The position numbers and the translations under genes are program-made. Source: Tidjanibacter sp. (GTDB lineage Bacteria > Bacteroidota > Bacteroidia > Bacteroidales > Rikenellaceae). From it: a DNA stretch of 64,000 nucleotides. A model generated the notes under the pieces. That model ran no database searches, was not told the DNA's origin, and saw only the letters and a program-made list of their open reading frames with translations. The DNA is taken from NCBI GenBank assembly GCA_017631375.1, contig JAGBTK010000030.1, forward strand, positions 50,263 through 114,262, given 5' to 3'. This document shows, piece after piece, positions 25,285 through 35,400 of the stretch (position 1 is its first letter; each line of letters starts with the position of its first letter).

Positions 25285-26106
25285 ATGAACGTAACACTTG
25301 CAGAAATCGCGAAACTTCGTGCAACTACGCAGGCCGGTATGATGGACTGCAAAAACGCCCTTATCGAGGCTAACGGTGACTTCGAGCGCGCCGTTGAGAT
25401 TATCCGTGAGAAGGGTAAGATGATTGCCAGCAAGCGTTCCGACCGCACCGCTTCGGAGGGTGTAGTTGTAGCAAAGGTTGTTGATGGCAAGGCTTATATG
25501 GTTTGCTTGGCTTGCGAGACCGACTTCGTATCGCAGACTGAGGGCTTTGGCGCTACCGTAAACGAGATTATGGATATCGCTATCGCTGCTGACGCTGCTG
25601 ACACTGAGGCTCTCCTCGCTGCAAAGAACGCTGAGGGTCGTACCATCGCTGACTTGGTAACCGAGAAGTCGGGCCAGACCGGTGAGAAGTGCGAGATTGC
25701 TTACTATGCTCGCATCGAGGCTCCCTACTGCGCACAGTATGTTCACTTCAACAAGAAGCTTGGTTCGATCATCGGTTTCAACAAGGAGGTTCCCGCTGAG
25801 TTGGCACACGAGGTATGTATGCAGGCTACCGCTATGGGTCCCATCGCTATCTCGCCCGCAGATTGCCCCGCAGATGTAATCGAGAAGGAGCGCAAGATCG
25901 GTATGGAGGCTGCGCGTTTGGAGGGCAAGCCCGAGGCTATGTTGGAGCGTATTGCAGAGGGTAAGGTTCAGAAGTTCTTGAAGGAGAATACCCTTCTCGA
26001 GCAGCCCTCGAACAGCAATCCTAAGGAGAGCGTAGGCGCACACATCAAGAGTGTTGACGCTGAGGCTACCGTAGTTGCTTACAAGCGTTTCTCGTTGAAC
26101 GACTAA
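25285..26106 (+). CDS. tsf: Elongation factor Ts
   Basis: A 273-residue nucleotide exchange factor for EF-Tu. It has the N-terminal UBA-like domain with LRATTQAGMMDCKNALIEANGD and the core motif SDRTASEGVV, then two dimerisation-type subdomains (ACETDFVSQT; HVCMQATAMGP-like segment). An in-frame start 30 bases upstream is possible, but ATG 25285 gives the family-standard MNVTLAEIAKLRA. It ends with a strong hairpin. Confidence 0.98.
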   Translation: MNVTLAEIAKLRATTQAGMMDCKNALIEANGDFERAVEIIREKGKMIASKRSDRTASEGVVVAKVVDGKAYMVCLACETDFVSQTEGFGATVNEIMDIAIAADAADTEALLAAKNAEGRTIADLVTEKSGQTGEKCEIAYYARIEAPYCAQYVHFNKKLGSIIGFNKEVPAELAHEVCMQATAMGPIAISPADCPADVIEKERKIGMEAARLEGKPEAMLERIAEGKVQKFLKENTLLEQPSNSNPKESVGAHIKSVDAEATVVAYKRFSLND

Positions 26107-26122
26107 TCGTTTTAGAGAATAC

Positions 26123-26164
26123 AATAAAAAGAGGAGATTGTTTATACAATCTCCTCTTTTTATT
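26123..26164. terminator. Terminator after tsf, 19-bp stem
   Basis: Perfect arms at 26123-26141 and 26146-26164 (core AAAAAGAGGAGATTGT) with loop TTAT and terminal T-run. Confidence 0.94.
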
Positions 26165-26168
26165 TGAA

Positions 26169-26196
26169 TCACCCGCCCGATGGCGGGTGATTTTTT
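26169..26196 (+). terminator. Second, GC-rich terminator
   Basis: TCACCCGCC-CGAT-GGCGGGTGA followed by six T. It backs up the tsf terminator. On the minus strand it lies just past the trxA stop but lacks a T-run there. Confidence 0.88.
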
Positions 26197-26204
26197 GTTG
26201 GTTT

Positions 26205-26519
26205 TTAGATGTATTTCTCGATCTTTGCCTTCAACTCAGCCTCGCTGCAAGCACCAACCTGCTTATCAACAACCTGACCACCCTTAACGATAACGATAGT
26301 GGGGATGCTGCGAATCATATAGTTGCTAACAACATCGTCCTCCTCATCAACATTGCATTTGCCGATGTGTGCTTTACCCTCAAACTCCTCAGCCAATTTC
26401 TCAACGATAGGGGTCATCATACGGCAGGGACCACACCACTCAGCCCAAAAATCAATAACAACGGGAAGCTCGCCCGCCATCAACTCATCATAGTTGCTAC
26501 TTGTAATTGTAAGTGCCAT
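26205..26519 (-). CDS. trxA: Thioredoxin
   Basis: A 104-residue cytosolic redox protein with the active site WCGPC at about residues 28-32, the cis-proline loop SIPTIV and the closing GACSEAELKAKIE helix. No signal peptide. It begins 25 bases after the dnaE stop on the same strand and is probably in the same transcript. Confidence 0.97.
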   Translation of the reverse strand: MALTITSSNYDELMAGELPVVIDFWAEWCGPCRMMTPIVEKLAEEFEGKAHIGKCNVDEEDDVVSNYMIRSIPTIVIVKGGQVVDKQVGACSEAELKAKIEKYI

Positions 26520-26544
26520 AACTCTTTGTAGTTTAATTAGTTAA

Positions 26545-29500
26545 TTATTGTAATATAAATTTAATATCATACTCTTCGCATAAGTCGGCAAGTGCTGTTG
26601 TTACCTGCATCTTCTTGCCTTTCGACAGGAACGGTAGTGTAACGCCACTCTTGGGATCGATAACTCTCACCTTGAGATCGGCAGTTGCATCGTTCTTCTT
26701 CACTTTGCGTGCTGCTGTTACGCAGTCGGTGAGTTTCTGTACAAACTCGGGGGTGAGTGTTTCAAGGTCGATGGTGAGTGTTATCTCACGCACTTTCGAC
26801 AGAACCTCGTGGAGCTGTACCATACCCTTGAATTTCACCTCAAACTCCTTGTCGTTGTAGCGACGAGGCTGCACAGTGCCTTTCAGCATCAGGAAGTAGT
26901 CTTTGTAGAGGAATTGGCGGAAGTTCTCGTAGTCCTTATCAAAAAGGGTAAATTCGTGCGAACCCGAGTAGTCCTCAATTACAAAACTGCCGTATGGCTT
27001 TTGCGTACGCGTCATACCATTGCGCGCAGTAGTGATCACACCTCCTGTGGTAAAATCCTTGCCACCCATCTTCGCCAGGTCGCCAAAGTCGGCTATCTGG
27101 GTGTTACACATATTGTTAATCACCAATTTGTAGTCATCCAACGGGTGCGATGAGATGTACATACCGATCAACTCATGCTCTGCGTTGAGTGTCTCAAGTG
27201 TTGTCCACTCCTCCACCTCCGGCGGTTCAGGACGCTGTAAGTCCACTTGGTCGAAGCCGCCAAAGAGGCTCTGCTGCGAGTTGTTTTTCTCGCTCTGGTA
27301 GCGGCTGCCGTAGCGCACAAGCTGGTCGAGGAACGAGCTGCCTTCGCCGGCGGGAGCAATGAGCAATCGGCTGCGGTGCATACCGCTCAGCGAGTCGAAT
27401 GCGCCCGATATTGCCAGATTCTCAATGACTTTACGGTTTACCGTTCCGTAGTTCACGCGCTCGAAGAAGTCGTATAGATCCTTAAATTTGCCTCCCTCGT
27501 TACGCTCGTTTACTATGCTTGTCACAGCGGCATCACCCACACCCTTAACACCTGCCAATCCGAAGCGGATATTGCCCTCGGTATTAGGAATAAAGGTGTT
27601 GTAACTTTCATTGACATCTGGTCCTAAAACCCTGATACCCATACGCTTGCACTCATCCATCTGACCGACGATTTTATCCATCTTGGTCAGATTTCGGCTC
27701 AGCACGGCAGCCATAAATTCACTCGGATAGTGGGCTTTCAGATAGGCCGTCTGATAGGCAACATAGGCGTAGCAGGTTGCGTGCGACTTGTTAAATGCGT
27801 ACGATGCAAATGCCTCCCACTCAGTCCAAATTTTTTCACAAATAGCCTGGTCGTGGCCACGCTCCACAGCACCGTCAATGAACTTTGGTTTCATCTTATC
27901 CAGCACTGCACGTTGCTTCTTACCCATTGCTTTACGAAGCGTATCTGCCTCACCTCCGGTAAATCCTGCCAACAGTTGACTCAGCAACATAACCTGCTCC
28001 TGATATACGGTAATACCGTATGTATCAGCCAAATACTTCTCCATCTCGGGGAACTCGTATGTCACTGCCTCTTGTCCGTGTTTGCGGGCAATGAAGTTGG
28101 GAATTTTCTCCATTGGTCCCGGTCGGTAGAGAGCATTCATCGCAATCAGGTCTTCCAGACGAGTGGGTTTCAGTGCTCGGAGGTGTTTCTTCATACCCGG
28201 CGACTCAAACTGGAATACTCCGGTTGTAAGTCCCTGGCTGAAAAGTTCGTAGGTCTTTTTATCTTCGAGTGTTACATTATCTATATCAATAACCTTGCCC
28301 GTTGTGTGTTTGATGTTGGCAAGAGCATCTTTAATAATCGAAAGTGTAGTCAGACCCAAGAAGTCCATCTTGATAAGTCCCACGCTCTCAACGTGTTTGC
28401 CCTCAAACTGCACTACATTCAGATCTGCATCCTTAGCCACGGCAACGGGTGCAAATTTCTCAATATCGTCCTGACCGATAATCACACCGCAGGCGTGAAC
28501 ACCGGTTTGTCGTACCGAGCCTTCAAGTTTTTCTGCATTTGCAAGGGTCTTCTGTACAAGTTCGCTACCCTCCTTGCGCTCTTTGGCAAGTTCGGGGACC
28601 TCTTGATATACCCACTCAAACGGGCTCTGACCCTTAGCGGGGGCAAGTTTGTCGGGGACAAGTTTCGTGAGGCGGTTGCTTTCGGCAAGCGGCAGGTCTT
28701 GCACTCGCGCCACATCCTTGATGGCGAGTTTTGGTGCCATTGTGCCGAAGGTAACAATCTGAGCTACACGTTTTTGTCCATATTTTTTGATTACATAATC
28801 CAATACGAGCGCACGACCATCCTCATCGAAATCGACATCGACATCGGGGAGAGATATACGGTCGGGATTGAGGAATCGCTCGAACAGAAGATCGTATGCA
28901 ATGGGGTCAATGTTTGTAATTCTCAGCGAGTAGGCAACTGCCGAACCTGCTGCCGAACCACGACCAGGACCTACTGATACGCCCATCTCACGAGCAGCAC
29001 GAATGTAGTCCCACACGATCAGGAAGTAGCCCGGAAAACCCATCCACTCGATGGTACCCAATTCATACTCCAATCGCTCTATGATCTTTTCGTCAAGTGT
29101 CTCGCCCCATCTTTCGTGCGCACCCTTGTAGGTGAGGTGGCGCAGATACATATACTGTTTGGCGACCATCAGGATCTTCTCAAGACCACTGTCGCCGGCT
29201 ACGACCTGCTCCAACTCCTCGCCTGAGTAGTTCTCCATACGACTCTTGACAGCCTCATCTTTAATCTTCTTTAAGAAGCTATCTTTCAGTCTGGTATAGT
29301 CTATTTCCAGATCATCGGGGATCGGGAAGTTAGGCATCAGTGGCTCGTGGTTAAGGGTAAACTCCTCAACCTTATTTGCAATCTCAATAGTACTGGCAAG
29401 TGCTTCGGGACAATCGGCAAAGAGTTCTGCCATCTGCTCGGTAGTCTTGAAATATTCCTGTCCCGAGTAGCGCATACGCTTCTCGTCTGCCAGTAACTTA

Positions 29501-30201
29501 CCGGTGTTCAGACAGATAAGATGGTCGTGTGGCTCTGCATCTTCGGCATCGGTGAAGTGTACATCGTTGGTACAAACCACCTTGATACCCAGCTTCTTGG
29601 ACAACTCTAACAGACCGGCATTTGCCTTTACCTGCTTTGGGTATGCTCCTTGATCCCAACCGGGCAGAGGCTTGAAGAGTTGCATCTCCAAATAGTAGTC
29701 GTCGCCAAATAGCTCCTTAAACCATCGCGCAACTCGCTCTGCCTCTGCCATATCTTCGTTGATAATGGCGCGAGGCACCTCGCCTGCAATACACGCCGAG
29801 CAGCAGATGATATCTTCGTGCAGTTCGGTGAGCAGTTCCGCATCAATACGGGCGCGACCATCGAAATAACCATCGGTAAAGCCGAGCGAAACAAGTTTGA
29901 TAAGGTTGTGATAGCCACGCTCATTCTTGGCAAGCAGTAGCAGGTGGTGACGACGCTCGGTGGCCTTAGATTTCTGGAATCTGTCCTTCACCATATAGAC
30001 CTCACAACCGAAAATTGGCTTGATGCCTGCTTTGGTAGCAGTGTCGTAGAACTCCTTGGCACCATACATATTGCCGTGGTCGGTCACGGCAAGTGCGGGC
30101 ATACCATCAGCCTTCGCCTTGGCAACCAAGGAGGAGATGGAAGCAGCACCGTCGAGAATAGAGTACTGCGTATGTACGTGTAAGTGAACGAATTGCGACA
30201 T
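26545..30201 (-). CDS. dnaE: DNA polymerase III subunit alpha
   Basis: A 1218-residue replicative polymerase. The N-terminal PHP domain opens with HLHVHTQYSILDG. The palm catalytic acids are in PDVDVDFDEDGR at about 452-463, and GPGRGSAAGSAVAY lies just before it. A helix-hairpin-helix region and an OB-fold (GGVITTARNGMTRTQKPYGSFVIEDYSG, about 1050-1080) follow. It is DnaE1-type, without an exonuclease domain. It is transcribed divergently from the DUF2007 gene. Confidence 0.97.
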   Translation of the reverse strand: MSQFVHLHVHTQYSILDGAASISSLVAKAKADGMPALAVTDHGNMYGAKEFYDTATKAGIKPIFGCEVYMVKDRFQKSKATERRHHLLLLAKNERGYHNLIKLVSLGFTDGYFDGRARIDAELLTELHEDIICCSACIAGEVPRAIINEDMAEAERVARWFKELFGDDYYLEMQLFKPLPGWDQGAYPKQVKANAGLLELSKKLGIKVVCTNDVHFTDAEDAEPHDHLICLNTGKLLADEKRMRYSGQEYFKTTEQMAELFADCPEALASTIEIANKVEEFTLNHEPLMPNFPIPDDLEIDYTRLKDSFLKKIKDEAVKSRMENYSGEELEQVVAGDSGLEKILMVAKQYMYLRHLTYKGAHERWGETLDEKIIERLEYELGTIEWMGFPGYFLIVWDYIRAAREMGVSVGPGRGSAAGSAVAYSLRITNIDPIAYDLLFERFLNPDRISLPDVDVDFDEDGRALVLDYVIKKYGQKRVAQIVTFGTMAPKLAIKDVARVQDLPLAESNRLTKLVPDKLAPAKGQSPFEWVYQEVPELAKERKEGSELVQKTLANAEKLEGSVRQTGVHACGVIIGQDDIEKFAPVAVAKDADLNVVQFEGKHVESVGLIKMDFLGLTTLSIIKDALANIKHTTGKVIDIDNVTLEDKKTYELFSQGLTTGVFQFESPGMKKHLRALKPTRLEDLIAMNALYRPGPMEKIPNFIARKHGQEAVTYEFPEMEKYLADTYGITVYQEQVMLLSQLLAGFTGGEADTLRKAMGKKQRAVLDKMKPKFIDGAVERGHDQAICEKIWTEWEAFASYAFNKSHATCYAYVAYQTAYLKAHYPSEFMAAVLSRNLTKMDKIVGQMDECKRMGIRVLGPDVNESYNTFIPNTEGNIRFGLAGVKGVGDAAVTSIVNERNEGGKFKDLYDFFERVNYGTVNRKVIENLAISGAFDSLSGMHRSRLLIAPAGEGSSFLDQLVRYGSRYQSEKNNSQQSLFGGFDQVDLQRPEPPEVEEWTTLETLNAEHELIGMYISSHPLDDYKLVINNMCNTQIADFGDLAKMGGKDFTTGGVITTARNGMTRTQKPYGSFVIEDYSGSHEFTLFDKDYENFRQFLYKDYFLMLKGTVQPRRYNDKEFEVKFKGMVQLHEVLSKVREITLTIDLETLTPEFVQKLTDCVTAARKVKKNDATADLKVRVIDPKSGVTLPFLSKGKKMQVTTALADLCEEYDIKFILQ

Positions 30202-30227
30202 TGCTCCAAAAATAGTTTATCTGCAAA

Positions 30228-30298
30228 CAAATTTAGGAAATATATTTGCATTTACAATGATAAACATTGTCAACTTTCGATAAAATTTTCTATATTTG
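30228..30298. promoter_or_regulatory. Divergent promoters of dnaE and the DUF2007 gene
   Basis: Leftward: TTG at 30257-30255, 19 bases, TAAATTTG at 30235-30228. Rightward: TTG at 30267-30269, 21 bases, TATATTTG at 30291-30298. The two -33 elements are 9 bases apart. Confidence 0.75.
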
Positions 30299-30327
30299 TA
30301 TAGGTTTCACTAATACCCTTTTGAGTT

Positions 30328-30576
30328 ATGTTCAAGAATAAGAAGAGTGAGGATCCGCAAAGACTTGTTGTTCTCCAGACATTTCAGGTAGCTGTTGATG
30401 CAGAGATGAGTGCATCAATACTTCGCTCGGCAGGCATTGATTGCCAGGTTCTCGACGAAAATGTTTCAATGGTTATGCCTTATCTGAATAAGATAGTGCG
30501 TCTTGTGGTGCGTGCCGAAGATGAAAAGCGCGCACAAGAGGTGCTTAATGCCAAGTTTGTTGAAGCGGAGGAGTAG
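30328..30576 (+). CDS. DUF2007-type small protein
   Basis: An 82-residue cytosolic protein. The segment VVLQTFQVAVDAEMSASILRSAGIDCQVLDEN, followed by a conserved hydrophobic strand and VVRAEDEKRAQEVL, fits the DUF2007 (putative signal-transducing, GlnB-like fold) family. Function is unknown. Its stop lies 6 bases from the end of the convergent aroE, and no terminator separates them. Confidence 0.75.
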   Translation: MFKNKKSEDPQRLVVLQTFQVAVDAEMSASILRSAGIDCQVLDENVSMVMPYLNKIVRLVVRAEDEKRAQEVLNAKFVEAEE

Positions 30577-30582
30577 GGTAGA

Positions 30583-31323
30583 TTATTCTCTGCTGTTCCA
30601 TATATCCCACGACCGCTCGGCTTGCAGAGTGAGCATATCGTAACCACACATCACTTTAGCCCCCTGTGCTTCGCACCTACGCATCAGTAGTGTGCGCGAG
30701 GGGTTGTATATAAGGTCGAAGATGTAGTGTTGGTCACTAACAAGGTCGTAGGGGAGGGCAGGTGCCTCCTCGGTGCGTGGAGAGGTGCCGAGAGGTGTGC
30801 AGTTCACTATCAGGCGATGCGCTGCCATCTCCTCAGCCCCAACCTCGGAGTAGATAAGGTCGCCTTTGCCTGCTGTGCGCGATACTGTTGTCGGAGTGAT
30901 GCCCATCTGTCGCAGAGCGTGGCATACGGCCTTGTGTGCGCCACCTGTGCCAAGCACCAATGCTCGCTCGGGGCGTTCTGTGCCGAGAAATTGCTCTAAC
31001 GATGTACGGAAACCATGGCAATCGGTATTATGCCCGATAAGCCTTCCTGCCTCAATTTTTATGCAGTTTACCGCACCAATCTCTTCGGCCTCTGCGCTAA
31101 GTGAGTCCAGAAAGGGTATAACACTCTCCTTGTAAGGAATTGTGACATTCAATCCTTGCAGGGTGGGGTGGTTTGCAATAAGTTCGGGCAGCAGATCGAT
31201 ACTCTCCAGTTCGAAGAGTCTGTATTGGACATTGTCAATAGACTCCACCTTAAATTTATCGGTGAAGTATCTCTCGGAGAATGAGTGAGAGAGTGTCTTG
31301 CCTATGAGTCCGTATAGCCTCAT
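30583..31323 (-). CDS. aroE: Shikimate dehydrogenase
   Basis: A 246-residue enzyme that reduces 3-dehydroshikimate with NADPH. SHSFSERYF (substrate binding), NVTIPYKES with the catalytic Lys at about 65, GHNTDCHGF with Asp at about 101, and the nucleotide loop LGTGGAHKA near 124-132. It is slightly shorter than E. coli AroE, as is usual in Bacteroidales. It probably shares a transcript with the upstream YqaA/DedA gene (21-base gap). Confidence 0.95.
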   Translation of the reverse strand: MRLYGLIGKTLSHSFSERYFTDKFKVESIDNVQYRLFELESIDLLPELIANHPTLQGLNVTIPYKESVIPFLDSLSAEAEEIGAVNCIKIEAGRLIGHNTDCHGFRTSLEQFLGTERPERALVLGTGGAHKAVCHALRQMGITPTTVSRTAGKGDLIYSEVGAEEMAAHRLIVNCTPLGTSPRTEEAPALPYDLVSDQHYIFDLIYNPSRTLLMRRCEAQGAKVMCGYDMLTLQAERSWDIWNSRE

Positions 31324-31344
31324 TTGTGAGGTATATTTTACCTG

Positions 31345-31959
31345 TTAGAGTACATATTTGATAAGCATAAATCCCCCAATCAGCAGTGCGGTAAAGGCGA
31401 TAGCCAGAAGGTTGAAATACTTATCGATAAAGGTCTTGATGGGTGCGCCAAACTGCCAAATGAGCCACGCAAAGAGGGTGAAGCGCGTACCACGAGCAAT
31501 CACCGAAGCGAGAATGAACATTGGTATATTGATGGAGAATACACCCGCTGCAATGGTGAAAATCTTATAGGGGATAGGAGTGAAACCTGCGGCAAATACC
31601 GCCCAGAAATTCCACTCGTTGTAGAGATTACCCACGCTGTCAAATGCCTCCTGTGAGAAGATGCCGGGGATAAACCAATGATCCACCACGCTCCACAGGC
31701 CTGCACCAATGGCGTAGCCGCCAATGGCTCCAATCACTGAGCCTGCGGTACAGATGGCCGCAAAACGAAAGGCTCTCTTGGGTTGACCCAGACAAAGAGC
31801 AATCAGAAGGATGTCGGGAGGGATGGGGAAGAAACTAGACTCGGCAAATGCCAACAGAAAGAGAGCTAATGCTCCCCAGCGACTATCTGCCCAATCAAGC
31901 ACCCAATTGTAGCATCGTTTGATGATATTTGTTCTTTTCTCTGTTGCTGTCTGTGCCAT
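31345..31959 (-). CDS. YqaA/DedA-like (VTT domain) membrane protein
   Basis: A 204-residue protein with four to five membrane spans. The signature FLLAFAESSFFPIPPDILLIALCLGQPKRAFRFAA near residues 33-68 has the E...FPIPPD core of the SNARE-associated/VTT family, whose members are linked to lipid-carrier flipping and envelope stress. The first 20 residues are polar and basic. The exact role is unknown. A leftward TATCTTTG lies at 31992-31985. Confidence 0.88.
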   Translation of the reverse strand: MAQTATEKRTNIIKRCYNWVLDWADSRWGALALFLLAFAESSFFPIPPDILLIALCLGQPKRAFRFAAICTAGSVIGAIGGYAIGAGLWSVVDHWFIPGIFSQEAFDSVGNLYNEWNFWAVFAAGFTPIPYKIFTIAAGVFSINIPMFILASVIARGTRFTLFAWLIWQFGAPIKTFIDKYFNLLAIAFTALLIGGFMLIKYVL

Positions 31960-31984
31960 CCTTAATGAATCCTTAATATGGTTG

Positions 31985-31992
31985 CAAAGATA
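31985..31992 (-). promoter_or_regulatory. -7 element of the YqaA-like/aroE transcript
   Basis: TATCTTTG on the minus strand, 26 bases before the ATG. No convincing -33 element is visible. Confidence 0.6.
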
Positions 31993-32013
31993 GATTTTTT
32001 TCGGTTACGATAA

Positions 32014-32053
32014 AATAAAAGAGAGCAACTTGTTGGTGTTGCTCTCTTTTATT
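32014..32053. terminator. Terminator after the small lipoprotein gene, 16-bp stem
   Basis: Perfect arms 32014-32029 and 32038-32053 (core AAAAGAGAGCAAC) with an 8-base loop and A/T runs on both sides. Confidence 0.93.
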
Positions 32054-32060
32054 GCTTGGT

Positions 32061-32483
32061 TTAGAACTCCCAATAGATGTAGTAGCCCGTTAACGAAGTT
32101 TTATCCCAAATCCACACTCCGTCAGAAGAGGTCTTTACTACCTCCATCTGGGTAGCCTTAACAGTGCTAACACCCTTGCCCTGCACGGTAAGCTGTACCA
32201 TTGCACCTTTGGAGGGGGCACTGTCGAGCGAGAAGATAGCATAGGTAGTCATATCGTCCTTCTGCAAGCGTACGCTATTGTTACTCTCGTTGAATGCGAT
32301 CTGGTAATCTTCGTCGGTATATTTAAATGTATATTGACCATTGGCGTAGATACCGTAGTTGGTCAGTGTCTCAAAGTCCTGTTTGGCTTTCAGAGCCTTC
32401 TCATCTGTGTCATCTCCCCAGCAACCTGCCAGAATGAGCGAAAAGGCTAATGCCACCAATGAAAGTTTTGCTGTATTTTTCAT
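32061..32483 (-). CDS. Small lipoprotein of unknown function
   Basis: A 140-residue protein with a signal peptide and lipobox LAGC (Cys at about 21). The mature part is polar and probably beta-rich: short strands with Tyr/Thr/Val alternation, ending in YYIYWEF. No family recognised. It lies 14 bases after the M6 metalloprotease gene and ends at a strong terminator, so the two are made together. It may assist, anchor or inhibit the protease, but nothing in the sequence proves this. Confidence 0.7.
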   Translation of the reverse strand: MKNTAKLSLVALAFSLILAGCWGDDTDEKALKAKQDFETLTNYGIYANGQYTFKYTDEDYQIAFNESNNSVRLQKDDMTTYAIFSLDSAPSKGAMVQLTVQGKGVSTVKATQMEVVKTSSDGVWIWDKTSLTGYYIYWEF

Positions 32484-32497
32484 ATCCTTAGTTGCTA

Positions 32498-35400
32498 TTA
32501 CTGTGTGACTATTACAAACTTAATCAACTTCTCGCTGTTGAGCATTGTCTTTACGACAGCCTCAATCTTATGACGACCAGCCGACAACTTAGCGGTAGGA
32601 GGTGCCACCTGCTTGCCGTCAATATACCAGGTCACGCTCTCAAGAGTACCTTGGATATCTGCCACGCGGAGAGGAATGATATCGCTGGTCGAGTAGCTTC
32701 CCTTAGCAGTTATCGAAGCATAACTGTTCATATTAGCAGTCGTCTTGACCTGAACGGTTTGTGCTCTGTCCGTTACAAGCTGACCATCAACTATTGGGGT
32801 GATGGTAGCAGTGTATGAACTATTAGGCTTCAGGCAGTCGATGTGGAATGTAGGCTCATCAACCGTTGCACTCTTCTGAACACCATTACCCTTAAAGTCA
32901 ACCTTCCAACTACCGTGTTTGCCACTCCAGGTGATGATTGCATCATTCTGGTAGGGCTCAACAACGATATCGGCAACAGCATTCTTTATAGTCAACTTGA
33001 TCGATCCACTTACCTTCTTGATCACCGATGTTGCTGTTACTGTCACCTCGCCACCATTCAGTGCAGTGAGTAAGCCGTGTGCATCTATCGATGCAAGGTT
33101 CGAGGGACTGATAGACCAAATAACCTCTCTGTCGTATGTTCCTTCAGGCATTGTCTTGGCAGTAAGCTGCAAAGTCTCATCAACACCAATTACCTCTTTG
33201 TAGCCACTGATTTCCACGCTCTCAGGCTCAATCAACTCGCCTTCGACTACGAATTGAGCACTCTGAGTACCCCAAATCTCATTAGCGAGATAGTTGTGCT
33301 TGCTGGATAGATGTACCTCATACTCGGCACCCTCAATCAGGTTGGAGATGGTATAGTTGGTAACATTACCAGCAAAGTCCTTGCGAGTATAGGTCTTGTC
33401 AATATTCGACTTGTAGTAGAGCACCCAATTGCTACGGTTCTGCTTGGGGGCCCAAGAGATGTTTGCCATCCATATTCCGTTGATGTTGGTCAATTGAGGC
33501 TCGCTCATCTCAACCTCTGCCACAGCATTTACCGTAACACTACCTGTTGCAGCCTTGCCGTCGAGGGTTGCGGTGATGATGGTCTGACCTGCGCCAACTA
33601 CGCGCACGATACCACCTGCATCAACCACAGCCACACTCTCATCGCTGCTCTTCCATACGGGGTCGCCGATACTGCCTGCGGGGCTGAAATTATAAGCCAA
33701 CTGCTCTACCTCTCCCACGCCAAGATTGTAGGTCTTGTTGGAGATAGACATCGAGGTTGCACTATCCCTATAGTCGGCAAAACCAACACTGATATCCCAA
33801 GCGATATTTCCATAGCCACTATATTTCTGCGCCTGCCAGGTCTCGCCATCTCTGGAGATCAGGTTGTAGCCATAATCCGGATTGCCATCCTCGTCTAGCC
33901 AAGCACTGAAGTTGTTGACACCAACAATCACTTTGTCGCCTTTGCTTAAAACGACCTCTTCACCTGTCAGGTTAACCACGCCACTGTTGTCAACACTAAA
34001 ATCTTTCACAATGGCTTTTTCCGAATTCTTCTTGATTGCAACCTTAACAGTTCCATTTTTCGGAGCCATTACCGATGCCAGAATACGCTTGCCGTCTTCG
34101 GTAACCTTTATATCGTCATAATCGAACTGTATGCCATACAGATAGCTTTTGTCAACGCCACTATTGAATGCAAGCGTTGGGTTGTTTGCATAATTGTAAA
34201 GAGTGATATTAGCACCCACATTCGGATTACCGATGGTGAAGCTACGAGTTGTTGCACCAGGATATACGGTAATGTCGTTGGAGTATGTGCCAACACCTGC
34301 CTTGCCGATAATCAGCCTATAGTCACCGGTAGGGGTCTCCACAACTGCTTTACCATTGTTGTTGGTAATGTAGGAGTAGTAACCACTCAGAGCGCGTGTG
34401 CTCTCGCCGACTGCGATGATACTGTTGCTCATAGTCTTTGCAATGTTTGCATCGATCAGAGTAACGGTAGCACCACTTACAGGACTGCCTTTGGTGTCAT
34501 ATACCATCACCGACAGCTCTGCATCAGCTGTGAATACGTCAAAGGTAATATTCTTGTCAGCTGCAGTTATGTTCTCCAAGATATAACCGGTATGGTCGCC
34601 CGACCACGCTCTAAACTCTGTGTTGTTTGACGAGGTGAGAGTCGTGTGATTGTTTCTGCCCGGATAGAACCATAGGTGCAATGAAACATCGCTTACCTTC
34701 TCTGCGCGTACCACCTTGAAACATTCGTGAGCGTAGCTGTTTAGATTATTAGATTCCCACAACTGTTTTGCATTTGTTCCTGCTTCTGCTATATAGTTGT
34801 TCGATCGGTCAACGTGGTACACCAACAGACCATTCTCGGGACTGTTATGGTTGATGTATTTGTTCCACTTATAGGTCATGTCGCGATTCTCAAATACGAA
34901 AAACTCGCCATCTACGCTTGTGTTAATGTAGTATGCACCTCGCCCGTTCAATTCGTGCAGTGGCTTCATCTCAACGCTACCTGTAACAGGAAGGGGCTCG
35001 AGTTCGAGCCAACCGAGGTACGACTTATCATATGCGCTAAGTTCGGGAGGTGTTGCGCTGTTATTGTTGTAGTTACCGGAGTTCATCAGTGAGAGCGTGC
35101 CGAGGTTGACTGTACCTGTGCCATAAGTAGTATTGTAGTAGTCCATCAGACCAAGGCAGTGAGCATACTCGTGGCAGAAAGTACCGATACTTGCCATTCT
35201 TGTGCCCGACGCACCCTTCAACTCCGACGAACAAGCATAATCGTATAGCTTAACACCGTCGAAGGAAGGAGTAGAGTGGACAGACCATCGGTGGGGCCAT
35301 ACGCTGTCCGCAGGACCACCCTCAGCCTCATTGTAGCCTGCATAATATACAAACAGACGAGTGATATAGCCATCGGAAGCATACTCCGAAAAATCCACAT